64,000 bases of DNA from Flavobacteriaceae bacterium (GTDB taxonomy: Bacteria > Bacteroidota > Bacteroidia > Flavobacteriales > Flavobacteriaceae), in contig NZMG01000003.1 of assembly GCA_002694465.1 (NCBI GenBank), positions 201,860 to 265,859 on the forward strand, in the 5' to 3' direction. A model generated the notes under the pieces. The model was not told the origin of the DNA. It saw nothing but the letters and a program-made list of their open reading frames with translations, and did no database searches. Position 1 is the first letter of the stretch; every line of letters starts with the position of its first letter. Below are positions 28,148 to 37,715 of the stretch, piece by piece. The position numbers were made by a program, and so were the translations under genes.

Positions 28148-29125
28148 ATGTCTAAGGTAAAATATTACTACGATAGCGAAACGCTCTCCTACCGAAAAAT
28201 CGAACGCAAAAAAGGGAGAAGGCTAGGAATATTCTTGTTATCACTTTTAGGATCTTTATTGAGCGGATTTTTACTTCTATTAGTTTATTTAAATCTACCT
28301 AATGTTGAAACCCCAAAGGAGCGCGAATTAAGGCGTGAACTTTCGCAGATGGAGCTTCAGTTTGAGTTATTAAATAAAAAAATGACACAAGCCGAAGCAG
28401 TTTTGGAACAAGTAGCCGAAAGGGACAATAATATTTACCGTGTATATTTTGAAGCAAATCCTATTCCAGAAGAACAGCGTAAAGCAGGTTTTGGAGGGGT
28501 AAATAGGTATAAAGATCTAGAAGGGTTTGATAACTCCAAACTCATTATCAATACCAGTAGAAGGCTTGATATTTTAACCAAACAGATTGTGATACAATCT
28601 AAATCGTTGGATGAAATAACGATGCTTGCTACCGAAAAGCAAAAATTACTAGAAGCTATTCCAGCCATACAGCCAGTAAATAATGAAGATTTAACTCGCA
28701 TGGCGTCTGGTTTTGGATACCGAACCGACCCTTTTACCAAAGAGCGTAAGTTCCACTGGGGAATGGATTTTACCGCCCCACGAGGAACGCCGGTTTATGC
28801 TTCAGGAAACGGTGTGGTAAGCAGAGCAGATAACAGTGCTGCAGGCTATGGAAACCATGTTCGTATCGACCACGGGTTTGGATATGAAAGTTTATACGCA
28901 CATTTATTTAAATATAATGTGCGCGTTGGACAAAGAGTAAAACGAGGAGATTTAATCGGCTTTGTGGGTAGCACTGGAAGAAGTGAAGCGCCTCATTTAC
29001 ACTACGAAATATTTAAGGACGGAGACCGTATAAACCCTATTAATTTTTATTACGGAAACTTAACTCCAGAAGAGTTTGCTCAGATTCTAGAGAAATCCCA
29101 GTTAGAAAACCAATCGCTCGATTAA
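28148..29125 (+). CDS. M23 (LytM-type) cell-wall peptidase
   Basis: A 325-aa membrane-anchored peptidoglycan endopeptidase or endopeptidase activator. One transmembrane helix (about 27-49) follows a basic cytoplasmic tail; a coiled coil spans about 55-90. The M23 domain (about 185-310) has the zinc ligands H-x(3)-D in HWGMDFTAPRGTP and the HLHYE motif near residue 285. The last ATG-overlapping base of its stop is shared with the MerR gene (ATTAATG), so the two are translationally coupled. Orthologues are conserved across flavobacteria. Confidence 0.93.
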   Translation: MSKVKYYYDSETLSYRKIERKKGRRLGIFLLSLLGSLLSGFLLLLVYLNLPNVETPKERELRRELSQMELQFELLNKKMTQAEAVLEQVAERDNNIYRVYFEANPIPEEQRKAGFGGVNRYKDLEGFDNSKLIINTSRRLDILTKQIVIQSKSLDEITMLATEKQKLLEAIPAIQPVNNEDLTRMASGFGYRTDPFTKERKFHWGMDFTAPRGTPVYASGNGVVSRADNSAAGYGNHVRIDHGFGYESLYAHLFKYNVRVGQRVKRGDLIGFVGSTGRSEAPHLHYEIFKDGDRINPINFYYGNLTPEEFAQILEKSQLENQSLD

Positions 29126-29454
29126 TGCACTTAGAACTCCCTGAAAAATTGTATTACACCATTGGCGAAGTAGCCAAAGCGTTTGACGTTAATACATCGC
29201 TTATTCGGTTTTGGGAAAAGGAATTTGATATTTTACAGCCTAAAAAAACTGCCAAAGGCAATAGAAAATTTACCCCAGAGGACATTAAAAACCTAGAGTT
29301 TATTTATCACTTGGTAAAAGAACGGGGGTTTACGCTTGAAGGCGCAAAAACGCATCTTAAAGAAAACAAGCACAAAACGCTGGACAATTTTGAGATTATT
29401 AGAAAATTGGAGACCGTTAAAGCAGAGCTTTTAAAGATTAAGGAAAATCTTTAA
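29125..29454 (+). CDS. MerR-family transcriptional regulator
   Basis: A 109-aa regulator with a MerR-type winged HTH at residues 8-75 (YTIGEVAKAFDVNTSLIRFWEKEF) and a short C-terminal helix. There is no cysteine suited for metal sensing. In flavobacteria it is conserved after the M23 gene; the target is unknown. It is convergent with der, 4 bp apart. Confidence 0.9.
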   Translation: MHLELPEKLYYTIGEVAKAFDVNTSLIRFWEKEFDILQPKKTAKGNRKFTPEDIKNLEFIYHLVKERGFTLEGAKTHLKENKHKTLDNFEIIRKLETVKAELLKIKENL

Positions 29455-29458
29455 TTCA

Positions 29459-30760
29459 TTATTTCTTCCTAATAAAAATAGTCACGGGCACACCCGTAAA
29501 GTCAAAATGTTCACGTAGTTTGTTTTCTAGAAAGCGCTTATATGGTTCCTTTACATACTGTGGTAAGTTGGCAAAGAACGCAAAACTAGGGAAAGGCGTA
29601 GGTAGCTGTGTACAAAATTTAATCTTTACATATTTTGCTTTAATAGCAGGTGGTGGATAGGCTTGTATAATAGGCAACATGACCTCGTTAAGCACACTCG
29701 TTTTTACTTTTTTGCTTCGGTTTTTAAAGACCTCAACAGCCGTTTCTATTGCCTTATAAATTCGTTGTTTATTGGTGACCGATATAAACACTATTGGGAC
29801 ATCTACAAAGGGTTCAATTTGTTTACGAATGTATGCTTCAAATTCTTTTGTTGTATTAGTTTCTTTTTCAACTAAATCCCATTTGTTCACCAAAATCACA
29901 ATCCCCTTATTATTTCGCTGTGCTAGCCAAAAAATGTTTTGTACTTGTCCATCAAAACCCCGTGTGGCGTCGCAAACTAAAATAGCTACATCACAATGTT
30001 CTATAGCGCGAACACTACGCATCACACTATAAAACTCCAGGTCTTCTTTTACCTTGCTTTTCTTTCGTATTCCGGCTGTATCTACTAAGTTAAACTCGAA
30101 CCCAAACTGGTTGTAGGTGGTGTCTATACTATCGCGCGTAGTTCCGGCAATATCGGTAACCACAAAACGGTCTTTACCAATTAAGGCGTTAATAAAAGAG
30201 GATTTTCCTGCATTGGGACGTCCTACAACGGCAAACCGGGGCAGCGTGGTTTCTTCTTTTTCGGCTTCTTCAGGTAACGCCTCCACCAAATCGTCAAGGA
30301 GTTCTCCTGTTCCGCTTCCGTTAATGCTAGAAAGGGTATAATACTTTTCTACGCCTAAGGAATAAAATTCCATGGCATCATTAACCCTATTGCTATTATC
30401 TACTTTATTAACGGCTAAGAAAAATGGTTTTTTACTCTTCCGAAGCAATTCCGCTACTTCTTGATCCATACCCGTAACGCCGTCTTCTACATCTACCATA
30501 AAGATAATGGCATCTGCCTCATCAATAGCGAGTTCTACCTGTTTGTCAATTTCGGCTTCAAAAATATCGTCGCTTCCTACTACATACCCCCCTGTATCGA
30601 TTAACGAAAATTTCTTTCCGTTCCAGTCGCTCTTACCATAGTGACGGTCACGGGTTACCCCGCTCACGGCATCTACAATGGCTTCGCGACGCTGGATTAA
30701 TCTATTAAAAAAGGTAGATTTACCTACATTGGGTCTTCCTACTATAGCTACTATACTCAT
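29459..30760 (-). CDS. der: Ribosome-assembly GTPase Der (EngA)
   Basis: Der has two tandem GTPase domains and a KH-like C-terminal domain and acts in 50S subunit maturation. I start at the ATG at 30758-30760 ([16 protein letters not shown]), giving 433 aa; the upstream 20 in-frame residues have no family support. G1 motifs are GRPNVGKS (residues 8-15) and GRPNAGKS (about 182), with NKVD and NKWD as G4 motifs. A TACCTTTG box on the minus strand at 30779-30786 fits a promoter. Confidence 0.96.
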   Translation of the reverse strand: MSIVAIVGRPNVGKSTFFNRLIQRREAIVDAVSGVTRDRHYGKSDWNGKKFSLIDTGGYVVGSDDIFEAEIDKQVELAIDEADAIIFMVDVEDGVTGMDQEVAELLRKSKKPFFLAVNKVDNSNRVNDAMEFYSLGVEKYYTLSSINGSGTGELLDDLVEALPEEAEKEETTLPRFAVVGRPNAGKSSFINALIGKDRFVVTDIAGTTRDSIDTTYNQFGFEFNLVDTAGIRKKSKVKEDLEFYSVMRSVRAIEHCDVAILVCDATRGFDGQVQNIFWLAQRNNKGIVILVNKWDLVEKETNTTKEFEAYIRKQIEPFVDVPIVFISVTNKQRIYKAIETAVEVFKNRSKKVKTSVLNEVMLPIIQAYPPPAIKAKYVKIKFCTQLPTPFPSFAFFANLPQYVKEPYKRFLENKLREHFDFTGVPVTIFIRKK

Positions 30761-30778
30761 ATTCTGAAAAATGGATTG

Positions 30779-30786
30779 CAAAGGTA
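30779..30786 (-). promoter_or_regulatory. -7 box of der
   Basis: Minus-strand TACCTTTG, an exact TAnnTTTG match 19 bp upstream of the chosen der start. It also supports that start over the longer frame, which would begin upstream of this box. Confidence 0.45.
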
Positions 30787-30841
30787 GGGGTTTAAATTGA
30801 AGAAAAAATGCTAATTTCAATCTGTTTAAAATTATTATCTA

Positions 30842-31336
30842 TTGGAACTAGGTGAAGAAATAGTATTGCGCCCCCGGTTTACTTTCGAATTAAAAAGTAC
30901 CCCCGAAGAAGCGATAAAGGCATTTGAAGCTAAAAAGAATAACACAGAGGATATTGTGATTACACATGTAGACCATCACGTATTCCTTAAAATCCCGAAA
31001 CACCTACAACACTTTTGGTCGCCTCAACTGGATTTGGAAATTACGAGTTTTGAAGAAGGAAAGACTACCCTACGTGGGCTTTTTGGTCCCAAACCAGCGG
31101 TATGGACTATGTTTATGTTCTTCCACTTTGCCGTGGCATCGCTGTTTATTGCCTTCGGGATTTGGGCTTACACCAATGCCTCTTTAGACTCCCCTTACCT
31201 ACTACAATTAGTATTCATGGGGCTTATGGTAATTACTTGGTTTGTACTTTATTTTGCCGGTAGGATGGGCAAACAAGCTGGTAAAAAAGAAATGCTAAAA
31301 CTTTATGGGTTTATGAAGCAAACACTGCAACTTTAA
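30842..31336 (+). CDS. Conserved hypothetical membrane protein
   Basis: A 164-aa protein with a TTG start at 30842; an in-frame TAA upstream and no early ATG leave this as the best start. A soluble N-terminal domain (about 1-85) is followed by two membrane helices (about 92-112 and 120-140) and a short basic tail. I do not recognise a named family. The frame is coding-like throughout and its stop overlaps the era stop by 4 bp in convergent orientation. Confidence 0.75.
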   Translation: MELGEEIVLRPRFTFELKSTPEEAIKAFEAKKNNTEDIVITHVDHHVFLKIPKHLQHFWSPQLDLEITSFEEGKTTLRGLFGPKPAVWTMFMFFHFAVASLFIAFGIWAYTNASLDSPYLLQLVFMGLMVITWFVLYFAGRMGKQAGKKEMLKLYGFMKQTLQL

Positions 31337-32214
31337 TTGTTATACCCAAAACGCTTTAACTGGTTTTGGTCGTTACGCCAGTTTTTATTCACTTTTACAT
31401 ACAACTCTAGGTGAATATGCTTCCCGAAGAATTTCTCCAAATCTTTTCGCGCTTCAATCCCTACCCATTTAAGAGGTTGTCCTTTATGACCAATCACAAT
31501 TCCTTTTTGAGACTCCCGCTCTACCATAATAATAGAACGAATACGAATCATTTTTTCATCTTCAAAAAACTCTTCGGTTTCTATCTCTACCGAATACGGA
31601 ATTTCCTTTTTGTATTGCATTAATATTTTTTCACGAATGGTTTCATTCACAAAAAAACGTTCGGGCTTATCGGTTAATTGGTCTTTGGGATAAAAGGCGG
31701 GCGACTCTGGTAATAGCTCAATAATCCTCTGAAATACTTGCTGCACTCCAAAATTCTTTAAAGCAGAAATGGCAAAAACCTCGGCATTGGGCACCTTTTC
31801 CTGCCACATTTTTACGGCTTCTAGCAGGGATTCTTCATTCCCCATATCAATTTTATTAAGCAGTAATAGCACAGGGATTTTGGCACTTTTTATCTTACTG
31901 AAAAAATCTTCGTCTTTTAATTCCTTTTCGCCTAATTCTACAATATAGAGCAGTACATCGGCATCGTCAAAAGCAGATTTTACAAACTCCATCATACTGC
32001 TTTGCAACTCGTAGGCAGGTTTAATAATTCCAGGGGTATCACTCAACACCACCTGAAAATCCTCACCGTTTACAATCCCCAAAATTCGATGGCGAGTGGT
32101 TTGCGCTTTACTGGTGATGATAGACAAGCGTTCCCCTACAAAAGCATTCATAAGTGTACTCTTGCCTACGTTAGGGTTTCCTATAATATTTACAAATCCA
32201 GCTTTGTGAGCCAT
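31333..32214 (-). CDS. era: GTPase Era
   Basis: Era binds 16S rRNA and assists 30S maturation. It is 293 aa: the GTPase domain has G1 GNPNVGKST (residues 12-20), G3 DTPG (about 59) and G4 NKID (about 121), and a C-terminal KH domain includes VIGHKGQPLKWVGIEARKDLEKF split by a turn. A TACCTTTG box lies 15 bp upstream of its start. Confidence 0.96.
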   Translation of the reverse strand: MAHKAGFVNIIGNPNVGKSTLMNAFVGERLSIITSKAQTTRHRILGIVNGEDFQVVLSDTPGIIKPAYELQSSMMEFVKSAFDDADVLLYIVELGEKELKDEDFFSKIKSAKIPVLLLLNKIDMGNEESLLEAVKMWQEKVPNAEVFAISALKNFGVQQVFQRIIELLPESPAFYPKDQLTDKPERFFVNETIREKILMQYKKEIPYSVEIETEEFFEDEKMIRIRSIIMVERESQKGIVIGHKGQPLKWVGIEARKDLEKFFGKHIHLELYVKVNKNWRNDQNQLKRFGYNN

Positions 32215-32228
32215 AAAAAATGTTTTTG

Positions 32229-32236
32229 CAAAGGTA
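32229..32236 (-). promoter_or_regulatory. -7 box of era
   Basis: Minus-strand TACCTTTG, an exact TAnnTTTG match, ending 15 bp before the era ATG. A -33 element is not evident. Confidence 0.45.
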
Positions 32237-32292
32237 GGTTATTACAATTTGTTGAAAAGGAAGCGCATTTATTTATTTCTGAAATAAAAAAA

Positions 32293-32320
32293 ATAGGTAG
32301 CCAAGTAATTGACTACCTAT
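32293..32320 (-). terminator. Terminator of the 55-aa membrane-protein gene
   Basis: ATAGGTAG (32293-32300) pairs with CTACCTAT (32313-32320) around a 12-nt loop. On the minus strand the stem is followed by a run of eight or more T. It is 20 bp after the stop at 32340. Confidence 0.75.
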
Positions 32321-32339
32321 CCCTCTACTGTAGAAATCC

Positions 32340-32534
<195 letters not shown>

Positions 32535-32641
32535 TTAAAGATACAGCAACTAAGGTTAAGTAGTACGCCCTTTAATAATTCCTTCACAAAAGTTTGGGAC
32601 AGATTAACAATTAGGGGGTAACATTCTTAAAATTTTAAACC

Positions 32642-33892
32642 TTACTTTTTTAAATCTTGAATCACCCAATGTAACATAGAATCTATCCCCTTTGCATAGC
32701 TATCCCATTGATAATGTAGTAAAACATCGGGTTGCACCCCTTGTGTAACAGTATCTGAAATTTTAAAATATCGTTTTGAATACGTAATCACCAATTTTGA
32801 GTTTGGCAACTCAAATATATCCATATCTTGATACCCAGTGGGGTTAGAGCCAGTAGGTTCGCCTACTACTTTGCCGTTAAGTAGCCTCTTAAAAAGGGCA
32901 GTGTTACTTGTTGCTGCCGAAAATGTAATTTGGTCACACATAATGTAAACTCCATTTTTCCAGTCTATGGTGTCTGCCAAATTGAGCGCATAGGCCAAAA
33001 CCACTCCTACATATAGATCACCACCTCCATTGCCACGAAGATCAATAACTGCTTTTGAATGTGCATTCGCTATAATATATCCAACCAAGGTTTCCCCAAA
33101 GGTGAGCATTTCATCAAAACTAGGATAACCTTTAAATTTAATATAGATAGCTTTTGTATCCTTTATGGGGGCATACCATAAATAATCGAATTTGGAGTCT
33201 TCGGGTTTTGTAATCTCGGGAACGCTAATAGTTAGTGCTTCAAAATCGGTTTCTTTTGTAGACGTATTGTTGGAAATAGGATTTAAAGTAAGGCTTATTT
33301 CCCGATTATTTTCATCTATAAAAGTGAATTTGGTTTCGTTTTTATTCTTCGTAATGTGTAGCGCATAAAGCAACTCGCTCATAGGTATATATTCTCCTGT
33401 TCTAATCACTTCTGAATATTCATTTTCTACAAACTGCGCCACTTCTGAAACCTTTGACACTACTTCATTAATAGGAATTCCTTCAATTTTAATTAAGGAT
33501 GTTTTTAAAAGACTTTTATGCTCTTTTGCGACCTTTACCACACGCCACTGCCCTTCTATAAAACGTACTTCAAAAGGATAGTTATGGGTTTCAATATTTC
33601 GCAATGACACCGAGGTATGACCATCACCAATGCGTCTTGTTAATCGCATGAGATCTAACATAATTTCAAAATCGGTCTTCTCTTGGACACTTTCTTTTAT
33701 TCTAGTAAGCTCACTTTCAAAATCTTGTTTGCTAACGTTATTATAAACGTCTATGTGTTTTGCTTCTAATCCAGCTTGATAGGCTTGAATATCTTCTTGC
33801 CAAGCCAATACCCTATTCTGCTGGGCATTTACAAAGGAAAGTTGAAGGAATGTAAAACCGAGTAGGAGATATTTAAAAACATATTTTTTCAT
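32642..33892 (-). CDS. S41-like (tail-specific) exported peptidase
   Basis: A 416-aa exported protein with a signal peptide (1-23, ending FVNAQ). The C-terminal half has the peptidase S41 fold, with the strand AVIDLRGNGGGD near residue 285 and the expected nucleophile region ITFSAATSNTALFKR near 325. I see no clear PDZ domain in the N-terminal half. The catalytic Ser/Lys arrangement is not textbook, so it could also be a non-canonical or inactive member. It is probably periplasmic or surface associated; the substrate is unknown. Confidence 0.8.
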   Translation of the reverse strand: MKKYVFKYLLLGFTFLQLSFVNAQQNRVLAWQEDIQAYQAGLEAKHIDVYNNVSKQDFESELTRIKESVQEKTDFEIMLDLMRLTRRIGDGHTSVSLRNIETHNYPFEVRFIEGQWRVVKVAKEHKSLLKTSLIKIEGIPINEVVSKVSEVAQFVENEYSEVIRTGEYIPMSELLYALHITKNKNETKFTFIDENNREISLTLNPISNNTSTKETDFEALTISVPEITKPEDSKFDYLWYAPIKDTKAIYIKFKGYPSFDEMLTFGETLVGYIIANAHSKAVIDLRGNGGGDLYVGVVLAYALNLADTIDWKNGVYIMCDQITFSAATSNTALFKRLLNGKVVGEPTGSNPTGYQDMDIFELPNSKLVITYSKRYFKISDTVTQGVQPDVLLHYQWDSYAKGIDSMLHWVIQDLKK

Positions 33893-33946
33893 AATAAACT
33901 GACGATTTAAACCATTTTTTGAAACAATTTAATGAAAGAAAATAAC

Positions 33947-35044
33947 TCAATGTATTTTTACAGTAAATAGGCTTACCTTTTCTTGTTTTCCTTTTAAGGG
34001 AATATTCCCAATGGAATTAAATTGAAACGTTGACTTTTCTTGAATATCATCCAAAACCTTTTGAGAAACCAACAAATCTGTTGAAAATTCCTTGCATAAA
34101 GATTGCATTCTTGCCGTGGTATTTAAAACATCTCCTGTAAAAAATATTTCTTTCTTTAGTGCGCCTATTTCACCTGTAGTAACCTCCCCCACATGAATAG
34201 CAGCTTTAAATTCTGGAAAAAAATGAAATGTTTTGTGATACCAATCTTTTCTTTTTTCTAAATCGGTTTTCATATCATAAAAGCATTTAATACTTGCATC
34301 GGCTCCTTTCACTTTCTTAAGATTCCAAGTAATTACAATCTCATCGCCAATGTATTGATATACCTCCCCTTCATTATTAATAATGGCATTAGACAAATCG
34401 TTGTAATAGGCTCTTAATAGTTCAAAATATTTTCGGTTGCCTAACTTCTCTGCAATGGTTGTGGAGGCTTTCATATCGGTAAACATAATGACCCGTTCCT
34501 CGTTAATAGGATTATGATACTTTCCAGTAAAAAAGTTTTTTAGCACATTTTGACCTAGGTTTTCACTTACTTCAGCATATAGCAGAGAAATTAAAAGCGA
34601 AAAGCCAATTTGCATTAGGGTGCTTAGGTGGGTAATACTAAAGAAAAAGGTGACATATTTATTCCAAACTTGAATGTCCAAAATTGAAGTATTCATTTCA
34701 ATACTAGCGGCAATCATAAACATGACGAATATGATAATGCTTAAAAAAACAGTATAAATTATGAACTTATAAAATATCTTAGCTTTAAAACTATAGGAAA
34801 CAAAGTGTTTTTCAAGATATACTAGCTCAATAACTCCAACTAAAAGACCTACCAGGGTTACCCCAAAAGAAGCAAAAATAAATACCTGAAGATTAACATT
34901 AATGGCAGAGTCTAAGGTGTTTCCTTGAGCTCCTGATACGGCATGCTCTGAAAACAAAAAGACTAAAGAGAGAATAAACCATATAAGCCCAAAGGGAATA
35001 ATTCGATTAATATTTCTCTTAACTCTGGGTGTTAGTTTTAGCAC
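33947..35044 (-). CDS. Membrane-bound class III adenylate/guanylate cyclase
   Basis: A 365-aa protein: four predicted membrane helices in residues 14-160, then a class III cyclase catalytic domain (about 180-360). The two metal-binding aspartates are in FTDMKAST and YIGDEIVITW, and the transition-state residues N and R in DVLNTTARMQ. It can therefore make a cyclic nucleotide (cAMP or cGMP not determinable). A Crp/Fnr-type protein is encoded 15 kb away but nothing links them. It stands alone, with the terminator of the alginate genes upstream. Confidence 0.88.
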   Translation of the reverse strand: MLKLTPRVKRNINRIIPFGLIWFILSLVFLFSEHAVSGAQGNTLDSAINVNLQVFIFASFGVTLVGLLVGVIELVYLEKHFVSYSFKAKIFYKFIIYTVFLSIIIFVMFMIAASIEMNTSILDIQVWNKYVTFFFSITHLSTLMQIGFSLLISLLYAEVSENLGQNVLKNFFTGKYHNPINEERVIMFTDMKASTTIAEKLGNRKYFELLRAYYNDLSNAIINNEGEVYQYIGDEIVITWNLKKVKGADASIKCFYDMKTDLEKRKDWYHKTFHFFPEFKAAIHVGEVTTGEIGALKKEIFFTGDVLNTTARMQSLCKEFSTDLLVSQKVLDDIQEKSTFQFNSIGNIPLKGKQEKVSLFTVKIH

Positions 35045-35074
35045 AATTAAAAATAGTAAAAACTTTAAAAATAA

Positions 35075-35101
35075 AAATCCCGCTTAATATAAGCGGGATT
35101 T
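35075..35101 (-). terminator. Terminator of the kdg/eda operon
   Basis: A perfect 11-bp stem (35075-35085 with 35091-35101), loop of 5 nt, followed on the minus strand by a T-rich run (TTTTTATTTTT). It is downstream of eda and before the cyclase gene. Confidence 0.85.
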
Positions 35102-35115
35102 CTTGAAACAAAACC

Positions 35116-35183
35116 AGAGCGATTTGATTTAGATTTCCTAAAATTATATAAATACAATTAATCTAAAAATCAAATTTGGCTCT
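35116..35183. repeat. Long imperfect inverted repeat downstream of eda
   Basis: AGAGC plus ATTTGATTTAGATT (35116-35135) is mirrored by AATCTAAAAATCAAAT plus GCTCT (35160-35183), with small bulges and a 24-nt loop. It begins 7 bp after the eda stop and precedes the operon terminator. Possible roles are an mRNA 3'-end stabiliser or a regulatory site; the sequence does not decide. Confidence 0.6.
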
Positions 35184-35189
35184 TTTCAA

Positions 35190-35864
35190 TTACACATCTT
35201 TTTTCAATTCTGAAATAATTTTTAAGGACAGCTTTGTGAGTTCTTGAATTCTTGAATAGTCCAAATTTCCATTTTCATCTTTAACCATTAATTTTGACCC
35301 CATTCCAACACAAGTTACCCCTGCATTAAACCAACTCGTCAAACTTTCTTTGGTCGGAGAAACTCCTCCTGTAGGCATAATACTGGTCCATTGACAAGGA
35401 CCTTTAATTGCCTTAACGAACTCGGGGCCGTAGATTCCTCCTGGGAAAAGTTTTACAATTTCGCAACCTAACTCCTCAGCTTTAGCAATTTCTGTTAAAG
35501 ACCCACAACCTGGTGACCATAGAACTTTACGACGATTACAAACTAAAGCAATATCTTCTCGTAATACTGGAGTTACAATAAAGTTCGCCCCTAATTGCAT
35601 ATAAAGAGATGCAGCTGAAGCGTCTGTAACAGAACCCACTCCGAGTGCCATTTCGGGAAATTCGCTCCTTACATATTTATTGAGCATCCCAAATACTTCG
35701 TGAGCAAAATCCCCTCTTGCTGTAAATTCTAAAAGTCTAGCACCTCCATGGTAACAGGCTTCAACTACTCTTTTGCATACTTCAATATTTGAATCATAAA
35801 ACAAGGGTACTAAACCTGTAGATTCCATCAAACTAGCTACTTGTATTCTTGTAAATGTTGCCAT
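35190..35864 (-). CDS. eda: KDPG / KHG aldolase
   Basis: Eda (KdgA) cleaves 2-keto-3-deoxy-6-phosphogluconate to pyruvate and glyceraldehyde-3-phosphate, the last step of alginate monomer catabolism. It is 224 aa. The catalytic glutamate lies in LLEFTARG (about residue 41), the Schiff-base lysine in VKLFPGG (about 138), and the phosphate-binding MPTGGVSPT is near 165. It is last in the MFS-SDR-SDR-kdgK-eda unit, 14 bp after kdgK. Confidence 0.94.
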   Translation of the reverse strand: MATFTRIQVASLMESTGLVPLFYDSNIEVCKRVVEACYHGGARLLEFTARGDFAHEVFGMLNKYVRSEFPEMALGVGSVTDASAASLYMQLGANFIVTPVLREDIALVCNRRKVLWSPGCGSLTEIAKAEELGCEIVKLFPGGIYGPEFVKAIKGPCQWTSIMPTGGVSPTKESLTSWFNAGVTCVGMGSKLMVKDENGNLDYSRIQELTKLSLKIISELKKDV

Positions 35865-35878
35865 TTGGTATATTTAAT

Positions 35879-36901
35879 TTATCTTGAAACTTTACCAGAA
35901 GTATTTCCAGCAATAAAGGTTTCAATTTCTTCTAAAGTTATCAAATTATAGTCTCCTGTAATGGTATGCTTTAAACAACATGCTGCTGTAGCTATATCCA
36001 AAGCCTTTTGCAAATTTTTTCCTTCTTTTAATAATCCATAAATTAATGCCCCCATAAAAGCATCACCACTTCCAACTCTATCCACAACAGGTGTTACTTC
36101 TCTTAAATCTGCAGTGTATAAGGTATTATTATGAAATAATAACCCTCCAATTTTTTGATGGGATGCACTTACAGAATACCTTAATGTTGTTGCCACTGTT
36201 TGAAGATGAGGACAATAATCGTAGAGCTGATTGTAAAGTTTGGGCAAACTATCAGTTATTTCATAATTGGGATTTGTTTTTTCCTTTCCTAACATGAAGA
36301 AGGCAGTATCCAAGTCCCCAAGAATTACGTGGCTATATTTTAAAAGTTCGGGCATAATATCTTTAGGCTCCTTACCATATTTCCAAAGTTTAGATCTGTA
36401 ATTAAGGTCACAGGAAATAGTTAACCCCATTTCGGAAGCTAACTTAATAGCTTCCAAACAGATATCCGCCGAATCCCTAGAGATTGCTGGTGTAATTCCA
36501 CTCCAATGAAACCAATTAGCATCTTTAAAAACTTCCCGCCAGTTTATCTCACCTTTTTTTATAGTTGCCATTGAGCTATGTGCTCTATCATACACTACTT
36601 TACTCCCTCTTGTTCCAGCTCCTGTTTCGAGAAAATACAACCCTAATCGCTCTCCACCATAAATAATATGGTTTGTACCTACTTTCCTTTTATTCAATTC
36701 CATAATAACACAATTCCCCAAATCGTTATCTGGAAGTTTGGTAACAAATTCTGATTTAATGCCATAATTAGAAAGTGAGATAGCTACATTAAATTCTCCC
36801 CCTCCATACATTGCATGAAAAGACCTAGCTTGAGAAAAACGTAAATGTCTTTCTGTTGCTAAACGCATCATAACTTCTCCAAAAGTGATTACTTTATTCA
36901 C
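35879..36901 (-). CDS. kdgK: 2-Keto-3-deoxygluconate kinase (PfkB family)
   Basis: It phosphorylates 2-keto-3-deoxygluconate (KDG) to KDPG. It is 340 aa with the PfkB signatures: the N-terminal GGGEFNVAISLSNYG (about residue 32) and the anion-hole motif DRVGSGDAFMGALIYGLL (about 290) with the catalytic Asp. Substrate specificity is inferred from the neighbours (eda next, alginate genes upstream); the PfkB family alone would not settle it. Confidence 0.9.
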   Translation of the reverse strand: MNKVITFGEVMMRLATERHLRFSQARSFHAMYGGGEFNVAISLSNYGIKSEFVTKLPDNDLGNCVIMELNKRKVGTNHIIYGGERLGLYFLETGAGTRGSKVVYDRAHSSMATIKKGEINWREVFKDANWFHWSGITPAISRDSADICLEAIKLASEMGLTISCDLNYRSKLWKYGKEPKDIMPELLKYSHVILGDLDTAFFMLGKEKTNPNYEITDSLPKLYNQLYDYCPHLQTVATTLRYSVSASHQKIGGLLFHNNTLYTADLREVTPVVDRVGSGDAFMGALIYGLLKEGKNLQKALDIATAACCLKHTITGDYNLITLEEIETFIAGNTSGKVSR

Positions 36902-36947
36902 AATACCTCAAAATATAAATTAAGATAGTAATTAATATAATATGATC

Positions 36948-37703
36948 TTAACTAAAGGCTAAACCTCCGTTAATATCTACATTATTTCCATTGATAAATG
37001 AAGCTTCATCAGATGCCAAATAAGCAACTAAATCAGCAACTTCAGATGCTTGCCCTTCTCTCCGTAATGGAGTTGCACTAGCGACTTTATTTCTTATTTC
37101 ATCTGTAGTAAAGTCATCATGAAATTTAGTTCCTATTAATCCAGGACAAATTGCATTTACACGAATTCCCTTAGGACCAAGGTCTTTCGCCATTGCCTTT
37201 GTTAAAGTACTTACAGCTCCCTTTGAAGAAGCGTAAATTGAAGACCCACCACCACCACCATCTCTTGCCGCTTGAGAAGATAGGTTTATAATTGAAGAAC
37301 CTTTACTCATGAATGGTTCAAAGGCCTGCATTACAAAGACGGTTGACTTAAAATTGACATTCATCACTAAATCGTAAAATGACTCATCTAGTTCTTGTAA
37401 TGATTTTCGTGCAAAAAGACCCCCCGCATTATTTACCAAAATATCAATTTTATTCCCATATGCTTCGACGGTTTTCAATCTTAAGCGCTTTATGTCTTCT
37501 AGATTTGACACATCTGCTTTAATTGCAATGGCATCACCTCCCATAGATTTTATTACATCCACAGTTTCTGTTGCTCCAGATTCTGAGTTATAATAATTTA
37601 CTACTACTTTGGCTCCTTCTTTTGCAAGTTTAATTGATATTGCCCTACCTATATCTCTAGAACCGCCAGTTACAACGGCTACTTTTCCTTTCAATTTGTT
37701 CAT
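36948..37703 (-). CDS. SDR-family oxidoreductase
   Basis: A 251-aa classical short-chain dehydrogenase: cofactor loop TGGSRDIGRAI (residues 12-22), NNAGG, and the catalytic S-x(n)-Y-x3-K (NLSSQAARDGGGG ... YASSKGAV). The glycine-loop D in place of the usual G/N and the GGGGG insertion before the active-site Tyr are unusual. It is adjacent to a second SDR gene (12 bp). One of the two is probably the DEH reductase (4-deoxy-L-erythro-5-hexoseulose uronate to KDG); I cannot tell which, and the other may act on a side product. Confidence 0.85.
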   Translation of the reverse strand: MNKLKGKVAVVTGGSRDIGRAISIKLAKEGAKVVVNYYNSESGATETVDVIKSMGGDAIAIKADVSNLEDIKRLRLKTVEAYGNKIDILVNNAGGLFARKSLQELDESFYDLVMNVNFKSTVFVMQAFEPFMSKGSSIINLSSQAARDGGGGGSSIYASSKGAVSTLTKAMAKDLGPKGIRVNAICPGLIGTKFHDDFTTDEIRNKVASATPLRREGQASEVADLVAYLASDEASFINGNNVDINGGLAFS

Positions 37704-37715
37704 TATAATTAAATA

